Shown here one piece after another: positions 33,919 to 36,009 of a DNA stretch of 36,009 nucleotides (position 1 is its first letter; each line of letters starts with the position of its first letter). This DNA is from Enterovibrio norvegicus DSM 15893 (GTDB lineage Bacteria; Pseudomonadota; Gammaproteobacteria; Enterobacterales; Vibrionaceae), in NCBI RefSeq assembly GCF_900115495.1, contig NZ_FOWR01000020.1, positions 1 through 36,009 of the forward strand, read 5' to 3'. The notes beneath the pieces were generated by a model. The model worked only from the letters and a program-made list of their open reading frames with translations. It was not told the origin of the DNA and searched no databases. The position numbers and the translations under genes are program-made.

Positions 33919-34383
33919 TTAAGACGCTATTTTACACGGCGTTCGAACTTCAAAAACGGCTTCAATCTCTACTGGCATATTGTCAGGTAACGAACTCACC
34001 CCCACAGCAATACGCGAGTCTTTTTCAGTTTCACCGAATATTTCATCAAAAAGATCTGAACAGCCTTCAATGACTTTAGGGTGGTTAATAAATGATGGGT
34101 CACTGTTAACCAGGCCTATCACTTTAACAACGCGAGCGACGTTATTTAATGATCCTAAATCATGCTGAATAGCCGACAACAAGTATAAGCCGATCTCTCT
34201 CGAGTACTCATAAGCATCTTCAACAGAAATATTCTGACCTACTTTCCCCGTTGTGGAGTGAGGTCCTTGATATGAAATAAACAGTAAATTTCCGGTTTGA
34301 AAACCGTGTCCTAAATCTCCAGTCGGATTGGTTAACTTTGGCAATACCACACCAGATTCCATGACAATTGTTTCTGCATCCAT
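33919..34383 (-). CDS. RidA/YjgF-family protein
   Basis: A 154-residue member of the Rid (YjgF/YER057c/UK114) superfamily. Founding members deaminate reactive enamines and imines released by PLP enzymes. The C-terminal pattern SRIAVGVSSLP...VEIEAVFEV matches the family and includes the conserved arginine of the active cleft. It is longer than typical RidA (about 130 residues) because of N-terminal and internal additions, so it belongs to a divergent Rid subgroup. The start at 34383 has no clear SD; another ATG lies at 34362. It lies upstream of the norspermidine operon on the same strand, separated by about 0.78 kb, so it could serve the PLP enzymes there (inferred). Confidence 0.85.
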   Translation of the reverse strand: MDAETIVMESGVVLPKLTNPTGDLGHGFQTGNLLFISYQGPHSTTGKVGQNISVEDAYEYSREIGLYLLSAIQHDLGSLNNVARVVKVIGLVNSDPSFINHPKVIEGCSDLFDEIFGETEKDSRIAVGVSSLPDNMPVEIEAVFEVRTPCKIAS

Positions 34384-34940
34384 AATTACTGGCTCTCAAC
34401 CGCGTTTTAGATAACGTTCTAGATTACGAAGGTGGCTAATAAATACACCATCCTGTCAAAGGATAACAAACATTCTCTTTAATGCCACATATCTGTTAAA
34501 TATTATTTCACTTTTATAACTAGTTTATCAAAAACGAAGATCGAAGATAAAGATCGTCTGCCATTATTCATTGCGATCATTTTTTCCTTATCATTCGAAT
34601 TCCAATTAATATTCGTATCAGTTTCGATGCTAAATCCAAGGATCCTTTACGCAGAATATCAGCTTATTTCCCCTCACTAACCCAACCTACACAGCGTGTT
34701 CTATCATACAGTCTCGTAGAGCCCTGATGCAGTACAACTGCCGCACAACTGCCGCACCAAGGGTGCAGCGTAAGCCTTATAAATATCTGCTGTCTTTGAA
34801 TAACCGTTTTAATTTACCTTACCTAGGTCAGCGTAATGAACGATCTTATATTCAGATCTATTTGTTAAAATTCCCTGCATCTCTCTCAATGAATGTCGAC
34901 TTCAATGATCAATGAATAAGGATCCTTTCTTACCTATCAC

Positions 34941-34970
34941 ATGATCGAAAAAAGGATCCTAAGCGATCAT
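34941..34970. repeat. nested inverted repeat with GATC sites
   Basis: Outer arms ATGATCG and CGATCAT flank a 16-bp core holding the palindrome AGGATCCT. Three GATC sites lie within 30 bp. Confidence 0.7.
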
Positions 34971-35182
34971 AAAACACGATCCTCCGCTCTCTTTGACACT
35001 ATTTGCTCACTATGGCTCAGATAGAAAGCGACAAAAAAGTAAAGGGAGCGACAGTGTAAATTGATCTGCACGAGGAAAGCATGGCTGCTCCCCTTCAAAA
35101 ATATGTCAGTGTTGCTTAAGCCGAGAGAACGCATCTTTAACACCAATTCAGCTCACCTCTCAGTGAATCTTTCGCTATATGT

Positions 35183-35191
35183 TTATCCACA
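35183..35191 (+). promoter_or_regulatory. perfect DnaA box
   Basis: TTATCCACA, the strongest DnaA-binding 9-mer, followed five bases later by a GATC site. A single 9-mer can occur by chance, but it lies in the same gene-free region as the GATC cluster. Confidence 0.45.
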
Positions 35192-35548
35192 CCACGATCG
35201 GTATACCGAATATTCAATCATGAGGGTCTTCATTGTGCGCCAAGAAGACAAGGGAAGAAAACTCAAGATAAACACAAAACGGCTTACAACAGTCCCTTAA
35301 AGTAAAACCACATCACTCTCTCGCTATAACGACATGTAGCAACGTCTAGCGATATGAGATACACAGTTCCATTACGATGGAATAGAAAGAATGCCTCTCA
35401 GAGTAATATCTAGGACGCTATATACGGCTTTTAAAAAAGAGTACGAGGGTTTCAGGTGAGCGTTTTGTAAGAAGCACTGATGCTGGTCTTGAAACGCAAC
35501 AAGGCGTAAAGGTCAAAGACCATGGATGAGAATGTAGAGCGCGGAAAA

Positions 35549-35581
35549 TAAAAACGGCCCACAAGCAAGCTTGTGAGCCGT
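35549..35581 (-). terminator. intrinsic terminator of the right tRNA operon
   Basis: On the minus strand ACGGCTCACAAGC-TT-GCTTGTGGGCCGT (35581-35554, one G-T pair) is followed by TTTTTATTTT. It begins nine bases past the tRNA-Leu 3' end and shows that tRNA-Leu is the last gene of the operon. Confidence 0.9.
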
Positions 35582-35590
35582 CGTTATAGA

Positions 35591-35679
35591 TGGTGCCCCG
35601 GGCCGGACTTGAACCGGCACAACGCGAACGTCGAGGGATTTTAAATCCCTTGTGTCTACCAATTCCACCACCAGGGCAC
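35591..35679 (-). tRNA. tRNA-Leu (TAA)
   Basis: The reverse complement folds as an 89-nt class II leucine tRNA with encoded CCA. The anticodon arm GGGAT-TTAAA-ATCCC holds TAA, and a long variable arm follows. It is last in the operon, followed by a strong terminator. Confidence 0.97.
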
Positions 35680-35760
35680 GCAATTCTTTATTGCGATGAT
35701 AGGCACCATCGTCGCATGCATTTCTGCATACTTACTTTCATCAAAATGAAAGTCAATGTT

Positions 35761-35820
35761 TGGAGCGACACACGAGGTTCCCGATCTTCAAGGCTTAGGC
35801 GTGACCTCAACCTTGGCAAG
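35761..35820 (-). pseudogene. broken tRNA-Gly remnant
   Basis: Two blocks match the neighbouring intact tRNA-Gly exactly: TGGAGCGACACACGAGGTTC (acceptor and T arm, 35761-35780) and CGTGACCTCAACCTTGGCAAG (anticodon arm, 35800-35820). Between them 19 bp replace the normal 5 bp, and the 5' half (D arm, acceptor strand) is missing. It cannot fold as a tRNA. Confidence 0.85.
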
Positions 35821-35879
35821 AGTTCCTTGCGTGTTGCACTTCCGACGAATCAGAAGCTGCTTCTCCGAAGAGAAAAATT

Positions 35880-35955
35880 TGGAGCGACACACGAGGTTCG
35901 AACTCGTGACCTCAACCTTGGCAAGGTTGCGCTCTACCAGCTGAGCTAGTGTCGC
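35880..35955 (-). tRNA. tRNA-Gly (GCC)
   Basis: A complete 76-nt glycine tRNA with encoded CCA and loop TTGCCAA (anticodon GCC). It lies between tRNA-fMet and tRNA-Leu in the minus-strand operon. Its 5' part is identical to the cut copy at 1-51. Confidence 0.97.
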
Positions 35956-35989
35956 ATAGTTACACGACGTAACGTCGAATAACGTAATG

Positions 35990-36009
35990 TGGTTGCGGGA
36001 GCCGGATTT
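35990..36009 (-). tRNA. tRNA-fMet, cut by window edge
   Basis: Only the last 20 bases are visible. On the minus strand they read AAATCCGGCTCCCGCAACCA, matching the T arm and CCA end of initiator tRNA. Identification rests on this short end. Confidence 0.75.

Larger units (their letters stand above)
34384..35548. other. gene-free, GATC-rich intergenic region next to the tRNA operon
   Basis: I support no coding gene here. The interval has 12 GATC sites between 34539 and 34981, six of them in 34907-34981. ATGATC occurs four times (34905, 34941, and inverted at 34575 and 34965). The palindrome AGGATCCT occurs three times (34639-34646, 34919-34926, 34953-34960). An inverted repeat ATGATCG...CGATCAT (34941-34970) encloses the third. 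An 11-bp tandem repeat ACAACTGCCGC lies at 34734-34755. Confidence 0.6.

Noticed and set aside
33853-33990. A 45-codon plus-strand reading frame starting at ATG 33853 with a GGA-rich upstream sequence
   Set aside because: It overlaps the end of the RidA gene in antisense, shows no recognisable protein features and is short enough to occur by chance.
34727-34915. 62-codon plus-strand reading frame in the gene-free region
   Set aside because: No SD, no family resemblance, and it crosses the GATC/repeat-rich DNA; it looks like chance.
35061-35300. 79-codon plus-strand reading frame in the gene-free region
   Set aside because: The composition is not protein-like and no convincing ribosome binding site is seen.
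1-36009. A genomic island or integrative element inserted at a tRNA gene
   Set aside because: No integrase, excisionase, transposase or phage gene is present and codon use looks uniform; the block is mainly core-type Vibrionaceae genes.

Overview
The window looks like a chromosomal stretch of a gamma-proteobacterium of the Vibrionaceae. I infer this from the fused Dat-Ddc/CASDH/NspC norspermidine operon, paired secreted GH19 chitinases, a PotD-type polyamine-binding protein and the tRNA gene types. I cannot name the genus; Vibrio, Grimontia, Enterovibrio or Photobacterium are all possible. No integrase, transposase, plasmid or phage gene, rRNA or CRISPR array is visible.

Layout. Both edges lie in minus-strand tRNA genes. 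The left edge holds the start of one tRNA operon (promoter, tRNA-Cys, then a cut tRNA-Gly). The right edge holds the end of another (cut tRNA-fMet, tRNA-Gly, a broken Gly remnant, tRNA-Leu, terminator). Between them:
(1) 0.3-3.7 kb: an AlkB-type dioxygenase, a PuuB-like oxidoreductase and, divergently, an orphan PotD-like protein.
(2) 3.8-10.2 kb: a TauE/SafE permease, threonine aldolase, a DUF808 membrane protein, 3-hydroxybutyrate dehydrogenase and a stand-alone Lon-like protease.
(3) 10.3-15.9 kb: a complete TRAP transporter transcribed away from a Cache-domain histidine kinase and a NarL-type response regulator, a sense-and-import module.
(4) 16-20.7 kb: an unknown membrane protein, an SDR lacking its catalytic tyrosine, a VIT/von Willebrand A surface protein with a GlyGly-CTERM-like tail, and an XRE regulator.
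(5) 20.9-26.1 kb: GMP reductase with an unusual leader, then two tandem GH19 chitinases.
(6) 26.5-34.4 kb: AlkD-type glycosylase, a small membrane protein, the norspermidine operon and a RidA protein.
(7) 34.4-35.6 kb: a 1.2-kb gene-free stretch.

Functional themes. Polyamines appear twice: uptake/catabolism on the left and norspermidine synthesis on the right. Two DNA alkylation-damage proteins and a chitin-use locus suggest a marine lifestyle. Several operons carry internal hairpins that probably set expression ratios: a terminator-like hairpin between dctP and dctQ, another just before nspC, and one at the probable transcription start of guaC.

The least explained DNA is the gene-free stretch next to the right tRNA operon. 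It has 12 GATC sites in about 440 bp, four ATGATC motifs, three AGGATCCT palindromes and a perfect DnaA box. The 0.78-kb leader of the norspermidine operon, with several perfect inverted repeats, is the second.
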